Source: Streptomyces sp. M92 (GTDB lineage Bacteria > Actinomycetota > Actinomycetes > Streptomycetales > Streptomycetaceae). Taken from it: a stretch of 64,000 nt of DNA. Shown in pieces: positions 56,858-64,000 of this stretch. Both the position numbers and the translations under genes were made by a program. The stretch lies in assembly GCF_028473745.1 (NCBI RefSeq), contig NZ_CP101137.1:6696001-6760000 (forward strand), written 5' to 3'. Numbering within the stretch: position 1 is the first letter of the stretch; every line of letters starts with the position of its first letter. A model generated the notes under the pieces. That model ran no database searches. It was not told where the DNA came from and saw nothing but the letters and a program-made list of their open reading frames with translations.

Positions 56858-58546
56858 ATGTCAGAGACCAAGAGCCCGCTGCCCCGCGAGGTCGCCGACG
56901 CCTACGTCGACGAGCTCATCGCCCTCGACCCGGTCACCGGTACGTTCCTCGGCGTCCAGGAGAGTTCCAGCCGCCTGCCCGACCTCTCGCCCGCGGGTCA
57001 GGAGGCCCTCGCGGAGCTGGCGCGGACCACACTGGCCCGGCTGGACGAGGCGGAGCGCCGGCCCGGCGGGGACAGCGACGTGGAGCGGCGCTGCGCCCGG
57101 CTGCTGCGCGAGCGGCTCACCGCCGAACTCGCCGTGCACGAGGCGGAGGAGGGCCTGCGCTCGGTCGGCAACCTGGGCACCGTCGCGCATTCGGTGCGCG
57201 AGGTCTTCACCGTGACGCCGACGGCGACCGACGAGGACTGGGCGCGGATCGCCGGGCGGCTGCGCGCGGTTCCTGCGGCGCTCGGGGGCTACCGCGAGTC
57301 CCTGGCCCTGGGCCTGGAGCGCAAGCTGTACGCGTCGCCGCGCCCGACCGCCGCCTTCGTCGGCCAGCTCGGCGAGTGGGCGGACACGGGCGAGGGCCGG
57401 GGCTGGTTCGAGGACTTCGCGTCCGCCGGTCCGGACGCGCTGCGGGCGGAGCTGGACGAGGCGGCCCGGGGCGCGACCGCGGCCGTGGTGGAGCTGCGCG
57501 ACTGGATGCGCGAGGTGTACGCGCCGGCGATCGAGGGTGCCCCGGACACGGTGGGCCGTGAGCGCTACGCCCGCTGGTCGCGCTACTACAACGGCACGGA
57601 CCTGGACCTCGACGAGGCGTACGCGTACGGCTGGGCCGAGTACCACCGCCTGCTCGCCGAGATGAAACAGGAGGCCGAGAAGATCCTGCCGGGCGCCGAG
57701 ACCCCGTGGGTGGCGCTGGCGCACCTGGACGAGCACGGCAGGCACATCGAGGGCGTCGACGAAGTCCGCGACTGGCTCCAGGGCCTGATGGACCAGGCGG
57801 TCGAGGCGCTGGACGGCACCCACTTCGAACTCGCCGAGCGAGTGCGCAGGGTGGAGTCGCGGATCGCCCCGCCCGGCAGCGCGGCGGCCCCGTACTACAC
57901 GCAGCCGTCGGAGGACTTCTCGCGCCCCGGCCGCACCTGGCTGCCGACGATGGGACAGACCCGCTTCCCGGTCTACGACCTGGTCTCCACCTGGTACCAC
58001 GAGGGCGTGCCGGGCCACCACCTCCAGCTCGCCCAGTGGACGCACGTCGCCGAGGACCTGTCCCGCTACCAGGCCTCGGTCGGCATGGTCAGCGCCAACG
58101 CCGAGGGCTGGGCGCTGTACGCGGAGCGGCTCATGGACGAACTGGGTTTCCTGACGGACGCCGAGCAGCGGCTCGGCTACCTGGACGCACAGATGATGCG
58201 GGCGGCCCGGGTCATCGTGGACATCGGCATGCACCTGGAGCTGGAGATCCCGGCGGACTCGCCGTTCCACCCGGGCGAGCGCTGGACGCCACAGCTGGCA
58301 CAGGAGTTCTTCGGCGCGCACAGCAGCCGCCCGGCGGACTTCGTGGAGAGCGAGCTGACCCGGTACCTGACGATCCCGGGCCAGGCCATCGGCTACAAGC
58401 TCGGTGAGCGGGCGTGGCTGCTGGGCCGGGAGAAGGCCCGCGAGCGGCACGGTGACGCCTTCGACGCGAAGGCCTGGCACATGGCGGCCCTCTCCCAGGG
58501 TTCGCTGGGCCTGGACGACCTGGTGGACGAGCTGTCGCGGCTCTGA
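56858..58546 (+). CDS. DUF885 family putative metallopeptidase
   Basis: A 562-residue cytoplasmic protein of the DUF885 family, distantly related to M32/M3 carboxypeptidases. The zinc-binding motif is WYHEGVPGHHLQLAQW (H-E-x-x-x-x-H-H form), with a second element EGWALYAERLMDELGF carrying a conserved Glu. SYY-type residues in PGSAAAPYYTQPSEDFSRPG are also typical. It probably hydrolyses peptides or amide-containing small molecules. No signal peptide. Stand-alone gene; the SDR gene converges 10 bp beyond its stop. Confidence 0.87.
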   Translation: MSETKSPLPREVADAYVDELIALDPVTGTFLGVQESSSRLPDLSPAGQEALAELARTTLARLDEAERRPGGDSDVERRCARLLRERLTAELAVHEAEEGLRSVGNLGTVAHSVREVFTVTPTATDEDWARIAGRLRAVPAALGGYRESLALGLERKLYASPRPTAAFVGQLGEWADTGEGRGWFEDFASAGPDALRAELDEAARGATAAVVELRDWMREVYAPAIEGAPDTVGRERYARWSRYYNGTDLDLDEAYAYGWAEYHRLLAEMKQEAEKILPGAETPWVALAHLDEHGRHIEGVDEVRDWLQGLMDQAVEALDGTHFELAERVRRVESRIAPPGSAAAPYYTQPSEDFSRPGRTWLPTMGQTRFPVYDLVSTWYHEGVPGHHLQLAQWTHVAEDLSRYQASVGMVSANAEGWALYAERLMDELGFLTDAEQRLGYLDAQMMRAARVIVDIGMHLELEIPADSPFHPGERWTPQLAQEFFGAHSSRPADFVESELTRYLTIPGQAIGYKLGERAWLLGREKARERHGDAFDAKAWHMAALSQGSLGLDDLVDELSRL

Positions 58547-58556
58547 ACGGAGCCGC

Positions 58557-59402
58557 TCAGCGCCGAAAGCCGCCCTCCGAGTCGACAACCTGACCGGTGA
58601 TCCACTCCGCCTCGTCCGTGGCGAGCCACCCGACGAGGCGGGCCGGGTCGTCGGGCATGCCCCACCGCCCGGCGGGGAAGAGCGCGGCGATGGCGTCGTA
58701 GTCCTCGCCGGTCATGTAGTCGGTGTCCACGGGCCCGGGGTTGACCGCGTTCACGGTGACCGCGTGTGCGGCGAGGGCCGTGGACAGGGAGCGGGTGATC
58801 GAGGCGAGGGCGCCCTTCTGGAGCGCGTAGGCGATCTCGCCGGGCATGCCGCCCGCGATGTCCTGTCCGGAGGTCATCAGCACGACGCGTCCGCCGGGCG
58901 TGCGGGGCGGCAGCGCGGCACGGTGCCGGGCGTAGGCCTGGACGAGCAGCAGCACCGAGCGGGTGTCGACCTGCCAGTGGGCGTCGAGCATCGCGGCGTC
59001 GACAGTGTCGAGGGTGCCGTCGGAGCCGCTGAGGGCGTGGTTGGCGACCAGGATGTCCAGCCGCCCGCCGAGCGCTTCGGCGGCCGTGGCGAGGAGTTCG
59101 CCCGGTGCGGCGGGGTCGGCGAGGTCGCCGGGGCCGGTCACCACGGTGGCGTCCGGGTCGCCGAGCGCGGCGCGCACGGAGGCGGCGACGTCCTCGGGCC
59201 GGTCGGCACCCCAGGGCATGGCGGCGTCGTGCGGGACGTGGTGGTGCAGGTAGACGCCGGCCCCGTAGGCGGCGAGCCGCCGGGCCACGGCGTGGCCGAT
59301 GCCGCCGCGCCGGCTGGCGCCGGTGACGAGGGCGGTCCGGCCGCGCAGGGGCAGGGGGTCGCGGCGCAGTTCTTCGGGGGTGGGGTGCGGAAGTCGGGGC
59401 AT
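58557..59402 (-). CDS. Short-chain dehydrogenase/reductase (FabG-like)
   Basis: A 281-residue classical SDR. The cofactor site is ALVTGASRRGGIGHAVARRL (glycine-rich, with an R-R insertion), followed by ILVANHALSG (N-A-x-x-like motif), VLMTSGQDIAGG with the catalytic Ser, and YALQK as the Tyr-x-x-x-Lys pair. VNPGPVDTDYM and TGQVVDSEGGF complete the pattern. An NADP-dependent oxidoreductase of unknown substrate. Confidence 0.88.
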   Translation of the reverse strand: MPRLPHPTPEELRRDPLPLRGRTALVTGASRRGGIGHAVARRLAAYGAGVYLHHHVPHDAAMPWGADRPEDVAASVRAALGDPDATVVTGPGDLADPAAPGELLATAAEALGGRLDILVANHALSGSDGTLDTVDAAMLDAHWQVDTRSVLLLVQAYARHRAALPPRTPGGRVVLMTSGQDIAGGMPGEIAYALQKGALASITRSLSTALAAHAVTVNAVNPGPVDTDYMTGEDYDAIAALFPAGRWGMPDDPARLVGWLATDEAEWITGQVVDSEGGFRR

Positions 59403-59472
59403 GGGCACCCATGATGGGCGGCGCGCCGCCGGTGCGCATGCCAATATCACCGCGGCGCGGTTCGCCCGTCCG

Positions 59473-59952
59473 TCAGCAGCCGCAGTCGGCCGCGTCCACC
59501 GGGACGGTCAGCGGGTCGGCGGCGCGGCGCGCGGCACCCTCCCACGTCTCGTGGGTGAACCCCTCGCGCACCCAGTACTCGAAGCCGCCGAGCATCTCCT
59601 TGACCCGGTAGCGGAGTTCCGCGAGGGCGAGGGCGGCGCGGGTCGCGCCGTTGCAGCCGGGACCCCAGCAGTACGTCACGACCGGCACGTCGCGGTCGAG
59701 GAGCCGGCCGGCCTGTTCGGCGATGAGCGCCGTGGGCAGGTGGACGGCGCCGGGGATGTGGCCCTGGTCCCAGGACTCGGTGGAGCGGATGTCCACGAGG
59801 ACGAAGCCCGGGTCGCCGCCGGCCGCGAACGCGGCGGCGACGTCCGAGACGTCGGTGTGGAAGGCGAGGCTCGCGCGGAAGTAGGCGGCGGCTTCGGCGG
59901 CGGGCGCGGGGGCGACGCGCAGGACGGGGTTCGTGGTGGTGGCGGTGGTCAT
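59473..59952 (-). CDS. Rhodanese-like sulfurtransferase
   Basis: A 159-residue single rhodanese domain. FVLVDIRSTESWDQGHIPGA is the conserved N-terminal part and the active-site loop is VVTYCWGPGCNGATRAALAL with the persulfide-carrying Cys; a second Cys four residues on (CWGPGC) is unusual. The protein ends in CGC. It is divergent from an AsnC/Lrp regulator 125 bp away, which may control it. Confidence 0.87.
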   Translation of the reverse strand: MTTATTTNPVLRVAPAPAAEAAAYFRASLAFHTDVSDVAAAFAAGGDPGFVLVDIRSTESWDQGHIPGAVHLPTALIAEQAGRLLDRDVPVVTYCWGPGCNGATRAALALAELRYRVKEMLGGFEYWVREGFTHETWEGAARRAADPLTVPVDAADCGC

Positions 59953-60077
59953 GGTCTGCCGGCCTTTCCTCGGTGGATCTCCTGGCCGCAAACCTATGCT
60001 CGGCGAGCAGATCACCTGAAGTGGGATTCCCCGGCCTGCCCTTGCATCTGCCGGGGATTCACTGGTACTTCTCGCGG

Positions 60078-60524
60078 ATGACGACGTATACCCCGGACGC
60101 CACCGACTGGCTCATCCTCGACGCCCTTCAGCGCAACGGGCGGGCGGGTTACGCGGAGTTGGCGCGTGCCGTCTCGATGTCCGCCAGCGCGGTGACCGAG
60201 CGGGTCCGCCGGATGGAGGAGGCGGGGATCATCCAGGGGTACGCGGCGGTCGTCGACCCGGAGCGGCTGGGGCTGCCGATCCTGGCCTTCGTGCGGCTGC
60301 GCTACCCGGTCGCCAACTACAAGCCGTTCCACGACCTGGTGGCGGTCACGCCCGAGATCCTGGAGGCGCACCACGTGACGGGGGACGACTGCTTCGTCAT
60401 CAAGGTCGCGGCCCGTTCGATGCGGCATCTGGAGGAGGTGTCCGGCCGGATCAGCGCGCTGGGGTCGGTCACCACGAGCGTCGTCTACTCCTCGCCGCTC
60501 CCCCGCCGGCCGCTGGGCCGCTGA
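60078..60524 (+). CDS. Lrp/AsnC-family regulator
   Basis: A 148-residue regulator: HTH at about residues 8-55 (TDWLILDALQRNGRAGYAEL, ARAVSMSASAVTERVRRME) and the AsnC ligand domain (ILAFVRLRYPVANYKPFHDL, HHVTGDDCFVIKVAARSMRH). No Shine-Dalgarno sequence is visible and TACTTC lies six bases before the ATG with TTGCAT 18 bp further up, so the transcript may be leaderless. Divergent from the rhodanese gene, a likely target. Confidence 0.9.
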   Translation: MTTYTPDATDWLILDALQRNGRAGYAELARAVSMSASAVTERVRRMEEAGIIQGYAAVVDPERLGLPILAFVRLRYPVANYKPFHDLVAVTPEILEAHHVTGDDCFVIKVAARSMRHLEEVSGRISALGSVTTSVVYSSPLPRRPLGR

Positions 60525-60552
60525 GTACGGCCCGGCCGGCCGGGCTCCTCAG
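60521..60552. terminator. Convergent hairpin between AsnC gene and sbcC
   Basis: CTGAG-tac-GGCCCGG-ccgg-CCGGGCt...CTCAG: a GC-rich imperfect hairpin that includes both stop codons (60522-60524 and 60549-60551). It can end transcripts from both sides. Confidence 0.6.
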
Positions 60553-63542
60553 CCGGTGCCCCGCTGCCGCAGCACCGACCCCGACCGTCCCTTCACGACC
60601 TCCAGTTGGGCGTGGACGCGCCGGCGGAGGTCGGCGACGTGGCTGACGATGCCGACGCTGCGGTCCCGCTCGCGCAGTGCGTCGAGTACGTCGAGGACCT
60701 CGTCGAGGGTCTGGTCGTCGAGGCTGCCGAAGCCCTCGTCGATGAAGAGGGTGTCCAGACGCACTCCGCCGGCCTCGTCCGTGACGACGTCGGCGAGGCC
60801 CAGCGCGAGGGCGAGGGAGGCGAAGAACGTCTCGCCGCCGGAGAGTGTGGCCGTGTCGCGCTCGCGGCCGGTCCAGGCGTCGACGACGTGCAGCCCGAGA
60901 CCGCTGCGGCCGCGTCCGGTCCGGTCGTCGGAGTGGACGAGGGTGTAGCGGCCGGAGGACATGCGCCGCAGGCGGGCGGTGGCGGCGGCGGCGACCTGCT
61001 CGAGGCGGGCCGCCAGTACGTAGGACTCCAGGCGCATCCGGCGTTCGTTCTCCGCCGAGGTGCCCGCGGTCAGGGTGGCGAGGCGGGCGACGCGGTCGTG
61101 TTCCCGCCGCAGCGGGGCGAGGCCGTGCACGGAGGTGGTGGCACGGTCGGAGAGCCGGTCCAGCTCGGCGCAGCGCCGGGCGGCGGCGTCGCGGGCCGAG
61201 GCGGCGTCGCGCAGCCGGCGGCCGGCGTCGGCGGCGGCGCGTTCGGCCGCGGCCGGGTCGGCGGGCGGGCGCTGGGCCGCGGCGGCGGTGTCGGCCTCGG
61301 TGAGGACGGCGCGGACTGCGGTCTCCTCCGCGTCCCAGGCGTCGAGCCGGCGCTGCAGTTCGCGGTGGGCGTCGTCGTCGAGCAGCGCGGCAGCGGCTTC
61401 GCGCGGGGTGTCGAAGCCCGCGCGGAAGGCAGCGTCGGACAGGCGGGCGTCGGCGTCCTTGAGCCGCCGCGCCGTGTCCTCGGCGGCGCGGGAGGTGTCG
61501 GCTGCCTCGGTGAGCAGCGCGGCCCGGCGTTCGAGTTGCGCGGCCCGGTCCGCCACGCTGCCGGCGGTGCCGCGGGCCCGCACCAACTCCTCCTCCAACG
61601 CCGCCCGTTCCGTCTCCAGCCGTTCCCGGTTGGCGATCCGGGAGGCGGTCCGTACGGCCGCCTGCTGCTGGGCCGCGATCCGCCGCTCGCGCTCCTGCTC
61701 CGCCCGGCGCAGCTCCTCCTGTGCGGCGTGCAGTCCGGAGGCGGCCGCCCTCGCTCGCGCGTAGAGCCGCTCCAGTTCCTCGGCCTCCTCGGCCAGCCGT
61801 TCGGTGGTCGTGTCCCCGGCCTCCGCGGTGGCGGCGGCCAGTGCCTCCCGTACGGTGCCCAGGCGCTGCTCGGCCTCCGCGCGGCGTTCCTCGGCCTGCT
61901 GGTGGGCGGCGAGCGCGCGCTCCTCGGCCTCTCGGTCGACGTGCCCGGCGACCTTCCGGGCGGGCGCGGGGTGTTCGGTGGCTCCGCACACCGCGCACGG
62001 CGCGCCGTCGGTGAGCTCGGCGGCGAGTTCGGCGGCGATGCCGGCCAGCCGCTGTTCCTTGAGGTCGAGCCAGTGGGCACGGGCCTCGACGGCACGCTCG
62101 GCCGATTCGAGCGCCTGCCGCCCCGCCTCCTTTGTGTCCAGGGCGAACCGGTCCCGCCGACGGGCGGCCTCCAGCCTGCGCCGGGCCGGGTCACGCCGCT
62201 CGGCGAGCTGTCCGGCACGGGTCGCGGCCTCCTGGGCGTCCGTGACGCGTGCCTGGAGCCGGTCGCGGGCCGGCTCCCAGCCGGCCAGCCAGGCCTCAGC
62301 CTCCCGCAGGGCCTCGTCGTCGGCGCGTTCCTGGCGGTCCAGTCCGGCCCGCTCCTCGGTCAGCCCGGCGAGGCGCTGTTCGGCCCGCCGGGCGGAGTCG
62401 AGGCCGCCCAGCTCCTGGGCCGCCCGGCGCGCGGCGGCGGCGAGTCCGGCGGCACCGGCGTCCGCGAGGTCGTCCGGGAGCAGGGCACGCGCGCGGGCCT
62501 CCGCGTCCGCCGCCCGCCGGTGTGCGGCGTCGGCGGCGTCCCGCAGCTCCAGGGCCGGGGCCACCGCCTCGGCCTTCCGGCCGCGCCGCATGCGCTCCTG
62601 CGCCGCGCGGTGGGCGTCGGCCCGCTCGGCCAGCCGCCCCGCCCGCTCCCTCGCCTCGGCGAACCGCCGCTGCAGCCGGTCCAGTTCCCGTACGTCGCCC
62701 ACGTTGCGCTCGGCGGCGGCCTGGGCGGACTCGGCGGCGGCGAGCCGGCTGTCGGCGACGGCCAGCAGCTCCCTGGCCGTGGAGCGGGCGACGGCGGCGG
62801 CGCCCAGCACGGCCTCGGCCAGGCCGGGCTCGCCCGGGGCCAGCTCCGGCAGTTCCATGGCCCCGTCGGCGGCCTGCTGCATCCGGTGGGCGTCGGCCAG
62901 CAGTGCGGCGTCACCCTCGCGCACCCGTGCCTCCGTCGCGCGGCGCCGCTCGGCGAGGCGCTTCTCGACCTCGGCGAAGCGCCGGGTGTCGAAGAGCCGG
63001 CCGAGCAGCTTGCCGCGGGCTTCCGCGTCGGCGCGCAGGAAACGCGCGAAGTCGCCCTGCGGCAACAGCACGACCTGGCAGAACTGCTCGCGGCTCATGC
63101 CGAGCAGCTGGGTGATCTCCTCGCCGATCTCCTGGTGGGAGCGGCTGAGGTCCTTCCAGGTCCCGGTACCCGCGTCGTACTCGCGCAGCCAGGTCTGGGC
63201 CTTGTCGACGGTGGTGCCCTTGCCGCGCAGCTTGGGTCGCTCCCAGGGCGGCTGCCGGGTGATCTGAAGCCGCCGTCCGGCGACGGTGAGTTCGAGGCGC
63301 ACCTCGGTGCGGGTGCCCACGGGTGCGTGGTCGCTGCGCAGGGTCATGCCCTGGCCACTCTGGCGGGCGCCGGGCACCGAGCCGTACAGCGCGTAGCAGA
63401 CGGCGTCGAGGACGGAGGTCTTGCCCGCGCCGGTCGGCCCGTGGAGCAGGAAGAGACCGGCGGCCGACAGGTCGTCGAAGTCGACGCTCTGCGATCCGCC
63501 GAAGGGCCCGAAGGCGGTGATGTCGAGCCGGTGCAGTCTCAC
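60549..63542 (-). CDS. sbcC: Exonuclease SbcC (Rad50-like SMC ATPase)
   Basis: A 997-residue ATPase subunit of the SbcCD nuclease that opens hairpins and processes DNA ends. The N-terminal Walker A is LHGPTGAGKTSVLDAVCYAL; long coiled-coil arms rich in Glu/Arg/Ala follow, with a zinc hook CAVCGATEHP near the middle. The C-terminal part has the ABC signature LSGGETFFASLALALGLADV and Walker B LFIDEGFGSLDDQTLDEVL. The GTG start overlaps the sbcD stop by 4 bp (GTGA), so the two subunits are co-translated. Confidence 0.94.
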   Translation of the reverse strand: MRLHRLDITAFGPFGGSQSVDFDDLSAAGLFLLHGPTGAGKTSVLDAVCYALYGSVPGARQSGQGMTLRSDHAPVGTRTEVRLELTVAGRRLQITRQPPWERPKLRGKGTTVDKAQTWLREYDAGTGTWKDLSRSHQEIGEEITQLLGMSREQFCQVVLLPQGDFARFLRADAEARGKLLGRLFDTRRFAEVEKRLAERRRATEARVREGDAALLADAHRMQQAADGAMELPELAPGEPGLAEAVLGAAAVARSTARELLAVADSRLAAAESAQAAAERNVGDVRELDRLQRRFAEARERAGRLAERADAHRAAQERMRRGRKAEAVAPALELRDAADAAHRRAADAEARARALLPDDLADAGAAGLAAAARRAAQELGGLDSARRAEQRLAGLTEERAGLDRQERADDEALREAEAWLAGWEPARDRLQARVTDAQEAATRAGQLAERRDPARRRLEAARRRDRFALDTKEAGRQALESAERAVEARAHWLDLKEQRLAGIAAELAAELTDGAPCAVCGATEHPAPARKVAGHVDREAEERALAAHQQAEERRAEAEQRLGTVREALAAATAEAGDTTTERLAEEAEELERLYARARAAASGLHAAQEELRRAEQERERRIAAQQQAAVRTASRIANRERLETERAALEEELVRARGTAGSVADRAAQLERRAALLTEAADTSRAAEDTARRLKDADARLSDAAFRAGFDTPREAAAALLDDDAHRELQRRLDAWDAEETAVRAVLTEADTAAAAQRPPADPAAAERAAADAGRRLRDAASARDAAARRCAELDRLSDRATTSVHGLAPLRREHDRVARLATLTAGTSAENERRMRLESYVLAARLEQVAAAATARLRRMSSGRYTLVHSDDRTGRGRSGLGLHVVDAWTGRERDTATLSGGETFFASLALALGLADVVTDEAGGVRLDTLFIDEGFGSLDDQTLDEVLDVLDALRERDRSVGIVSHVADLRRRVHAQLEVVKGRSGSVLRQRGTG

Positions 63543-64000
63543 CGGGCCACCTCCCGCAAGGTGTCGTCGGCGCGCACCGCGTCGAAGGCGTCCCGCAGCA
63601 CGGTCTGTTCGTGGTCGTCGGGTCCGGCGCCGCGCACATGGCTCACGAAGTCCTCGGCGATCTGCTGGTCGCTGCGGCCGGCGAGCCGCCGCGCGTAGGA
63701 AACCGCCGGGTCCTCCGGCGCGCGCTCGGGATCGAAGACGAGGCTCAGGGTGTGCGGGAAGCGTTCGGTGAGCCGGGCCATGGGGTCGGCCGGGCGGACC
63801 GCGTCGGTGAGGGTCGCCTCGACCCACGCCTCCTCGTGCGGGGTGAGCTCCGGGTCGGCGAGCAGTTCCTCCAGGGTGCCGCGCAGGCGGGCCAGCGCGC
63901 GCGGCACCGGGCAGTCGACGCGCTCGGCGGTGACCGTGCCGTCGGCGTCCAGGTCGACGAGCCACATGCTCTTGCGGTGCGCGGCCTCGGAGAATGAGTA
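63539..64000 (-). CDS. sbcD: Exonuclease SbcD, C-terminal part (cut by window end)
   Basis: The last 153 residues of the Mre11-like nuclease subunit. The piece begins YSFSEAAHRKSMWLVDLDAD, which is the capping-domain region after the metallophosphatase core, and ends in LREVAR. The start and the catalytic motifs lie beyond base 64000, so no start codon is given. It is co-transcribed with and overlaps sbcC. Confidence 0.9.
   Translation of the reverse strand, partial: YSFSEAAHRKSMWLVDLDADGTVTAERVDCPVPRALARLRGTLEELLADPELTPHEEAWVEATLTDAVRPADPMARLTERFPHTLSLVFDPERAPEDPAVSYARRLAGRSDQQIAEDFVSHVRGAGPDDHEQTVLRDAFDAVRADDTLREVAR

Noticed and set aside
60606..63698. 1030-codon plus-strand frame opposite sbcC
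   Set aside because: Gly/Arg-rich shadow of the SbcC coiled-coil region; SbcC has all ATPase motifs and the zinc hook.

Overview
The window is a chromosome segment of a Streptomyces-type actinomycete. It has very high GC throughout, many GTG and overlapping (ATGA/GTGA) starts, a WhiJ/DUF397/ATPase regulatory trio, an ECF41 sigma factor, a ydaO (c-di-AMP) riboswitch in front of an NlpC/P60 hydrolase, and only a few in-frame TTA codons. From memory, without any search, the order bioF-bioB-bioA-bioD ... purB ... lipase-FAS-II-like block resembles the SCO1243-SCO1273 part of Streptomyces coelicolor. No tRNA, rRNA, CRISPR array, insertion sequence or replication origin was recognised.

Layout. 1-4.2 kb: a Phd-type antitoxin that has lost its usual stop, a glyoxalase-like protein, a riboswitch-controlled secreted hydrolase and the WhiJ-like trio. 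4.3-8.8 kb: the biotin genes, bioF divergent from bioB-bioA-bioD. 8.8-18.2 kb: mostly housekeeping genes (two CNNM/CorC-type membrane proteins, SGNH hydrolase, purB, mug), a degenerate Fic/RHH toxin-antitoxin pair and two decayed genes. 18.2-26.9 kb: ABC transporter plus two-component system, ROK and GntR regulators, ECF41 sigma factor and two alpha/beta hydrolases. 27-50.1 kb: a large biosynthetic region. 50.3-64 kb: MocR regulator, PhoD phosphatase with a PHO box, ACT-GNAT protein, trans-sulfuration-type PLP enzyme with an AsnC regulator, DUF885 peptidase, SDR, rhodanese, a second AsnC regulator and sbcC-sbcD, the last cut by the window end.

The biosynthetic region has three transcriptional blocks. 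The left block (minus strand, 34.1 to 27.0 kb) has a thioester-reductase-type protein, an acyl carrier protein (ACP), KASIII, E1-alpha, E1-beta, lipoyl-E2, a second ACP and a FabF-type ketosynthase. It can start and condense an acyl chain and release it reductively, but carries no ketoreductase, dehydratase or enoylreductase. The middle block (plus strand, 34.5 to 41.0 kb) has an HD-domain protein, a flavin-dependent halogenase-like enzyme, an ECF sigma factor, a very unusual NPLA-repeat protein, an AarF/UbiB-type kinase and a methyltransferase. The right block (minus strand, 50.1 to 41.1 kb) has a polytopic membrane protein, a DUF2156 aminoacyltransferase-like protein, an acyl-CoA-dehydrogenase-fold flavoprotein, a second NAD(P) reductase, a class III aminotransferase, a SRPBCC protein, a flavin reductase, a DAO-type oxidase and a WS/DGAT-type acyltransferase.

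Read together, the genes suggest a chain made on an ACP, released as an aldehyde, transaminated to an alkylamine, N-hydroxylated by the flavin pair and then aminoacylated. That is the logic of valanimycin-type N-N (azoxy/hydrazine) biosynthesis, but the diiron oxygenase expected there is absent and a DAO-type flavoenzyme is present. This is an inference from family assignments and gene order; the product is unknown. A TTA codon in the first gene of the left block and the ECF sigma factor in the middle block suggest developmental control.
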